NCBI RefSeq assembly: GCF_003626645.1
Contig: NZ_RBAM01000007.1
Coordinates: 124,001-188,000 of the forward strand
DNA: 64,000 nt
DNA from: Streptomyces klenkii
Lineage (GTDB): Bacteria; Actinomycetota; Actinomycetes; Streptomycetales; Streptomycetaceae
Direction of reading: 5' to 3'
Below the pieces are notes generated by a model. That model was not told the origin of the DNA. It made no database searches and saw nothing but the letters and a program-made list of their open reading frames with translations. Below are positions 63,244 through 64,000 of this stretch, piece after piece (within the stretch, counting starts at the first letter, position 1; every line of letters starts with the position of its first letter). The translations under genes were made by a program, and so were the position numbers.

Positions 63244-64000
63244 ATGGGACATGTCGAAGCGGGCCACCTGGAGTACTACCTCCCCGACGGGAGGGTGCTC
63301 CTCGGCGATGTCTCCTTCCGCGTGGGCGAGGGGACCGCGGTCGCCCTCGTCGGCGCCAACGGCGCGGGCAAGACCACGCTGCTGCGCCTGATCGCGGGCG
63401 AGCTCCAGCCGCACGGCGGCGCGGTCTCGGTGAGCGGCGGGCTCGGCGTGATGCCGCAGTTCGTCGGCTCGGTCCGCGACGACCGTACGGTCCGTGACCT
63501 GCTGGTTTCCGTCGCCCAGCCCCGCATCCGCGAGGCCGCGAAGGCCGTCGACGAGGCCGAGACCGCGATCATGGAGCGGGACGACGAGGCCGCGCAGATG
63601 GCGTACGCGCAGGCGCTCTCCGACTGGGCCGAAGCCCGTGGCTACGAGGCCGAGACGGTGTGGGACATGTGCACCACGGCCGCGCTCGGCGTCCCGTACG
63701 AGAAGGCGCAGTGGCGCCGGGTGCGCACGCTCTCCGGCGGCGAGCAGAAGCGGCTGGTCCTGGAGTCCCTGCTGCGCGGCCCGGACGAGGTCCTGCTGCT
63801 GGACGAGCCGGACAACTACCTCGACGTCCCCGGCAAGCGCTGGCTGGAGGAGAAGCTGCGCGAGACGAAGAAGACGGTGCTCTTCGTCTCCCACGACCGC
63901 GAGCTGCTGGCCCGCTCCGCCGAGAAGATCATCAGCGTGGAGCCGGGCCCGGCGGGCAGCGACGTCTGGGTGCACGGCGGCGGCTTCGCCACGTACCACG
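63244..64000 (+). CDS. ABC-F family ATPase, N-terminal part
   Basis: First 252 residues of an ABC-F protein; these soluble tandem-ATPase proteins bind the ribosomal E site and act in translation rescue or antibiotic resistance. Walker A GANGAGKT (37-44), signature LSGGEQ (163-168), Walker B VLLLDEPDNYLD (about 183-194), and the switch histidine VSHDRE are all intact, so the first ATPase domain is functional. The ATG follows CAGGGAGAATCCCGCCC. The gene runs off the window; the second ATPase domain and the linker that would define the subfamily are not seen. Confidence 0.9.
   Translation, partial: MGHVEAGHLEYYLPDGRVLLGDVSFRVGEGTAVALVGANGAGKTTLLRLIAGELQPHGGAVSVSGGLGVMPQFVGSVRDDRTVRDLLVSVAQPRIREAAKAVDEAETAIMERDDEAAQMAYAQALSDWAEARGYEAETVWDMCTTAALGVPYEKAQWRRVRTLSGGEQKRLVLESLLRGPDEVLLLDEPDNYLDVPGKRWLEEKLRETKKTVLFVSHDRELLARSAEKIISVEPGPAGSDVWVHGGGFATYH

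Overview
The window is a 64 kb piece of a high-GC actinobacterial chromosome, almost certainly Streptomyces. The gene order, protein sequences, GTG/TTG starts, leaderless-looking starts and strong G+C bias at third codon positions all fit. No rRNA genes, CRISPR array, insertion sequence, prophage or integrated element was recognised. The core is the long block of transcription and translation genes typical of the Streptomyces central chromosome.

Layout. (1) 1-6904: the 3' part of a respiratory complex I operon (end of nuoH, then nuoI-J-K-L-M-N), with most junctions overlapping and no nuoE/F/G in view. (2) 7161-12611: a mixed accessory stretch with an HtpX-like protease, a small secreted protein, a YccF membrane protein, a SnoaL-like protein behind a MerR-type promoter, YajQ, tRNA-Tyr, an NAD(P)-binding protein and a cytosine-deaminase-like protein lacking key catalytic residues. 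(3) 12806-20363: tRNA-Thr, tRNA-Met, rpmG, a HadA/HadB-like dehydratase pair, a TetR regulator with a drug exporter, murB, adenosine deaminase, aspartate aminotransferase and tRNA-Trp. (4) 20473-25608: secE-nusG, rplK-rplA, a lipoprotein, and rplJ-rplL behind an attenuated L10-type leader. (5) 26154-38433: rpoB-rpoC, then the str operon rpsL-rpsG-fusA-tuf. (6) 38587-40713: one inserted gene, a PIG-L deacetylase-like lipoprotein. (7) 41341-57668: S10, spc and alpha operons including secY, adk, map, infA, rpoA and rplQ, then truA. (8) 58660-64000: a two-part glycosyltransferase, two secreted or membrane proteins and the start of an ABC-F ATPase.

How the parts work together. Regions 4-7 make RNA polymerase (alpha, beta, beta'), about thirty ribosomal proteins, initiation and elongation factors, NusG, the SecY and SecE translocon subunits, adenylate kinase and the peptidase that trims nascent chains. 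Strong hairpin terminators separate the transcription units.

The most unusual signals are non-coding. One 25-nt element is identical in the untranslated leaders of the rpsL and rpsJ operons. A near-perfect copy of the last 35 bases of rpsK lies 68 nt downstream of it, where many bacteria carry rpsD. A 150-bp interrupted palindrome lies just upstream of a probably leaderless murB. A TetR gene and its neighbouring exporter share operator-like sequences. No large undescribed multi-gene system was found.
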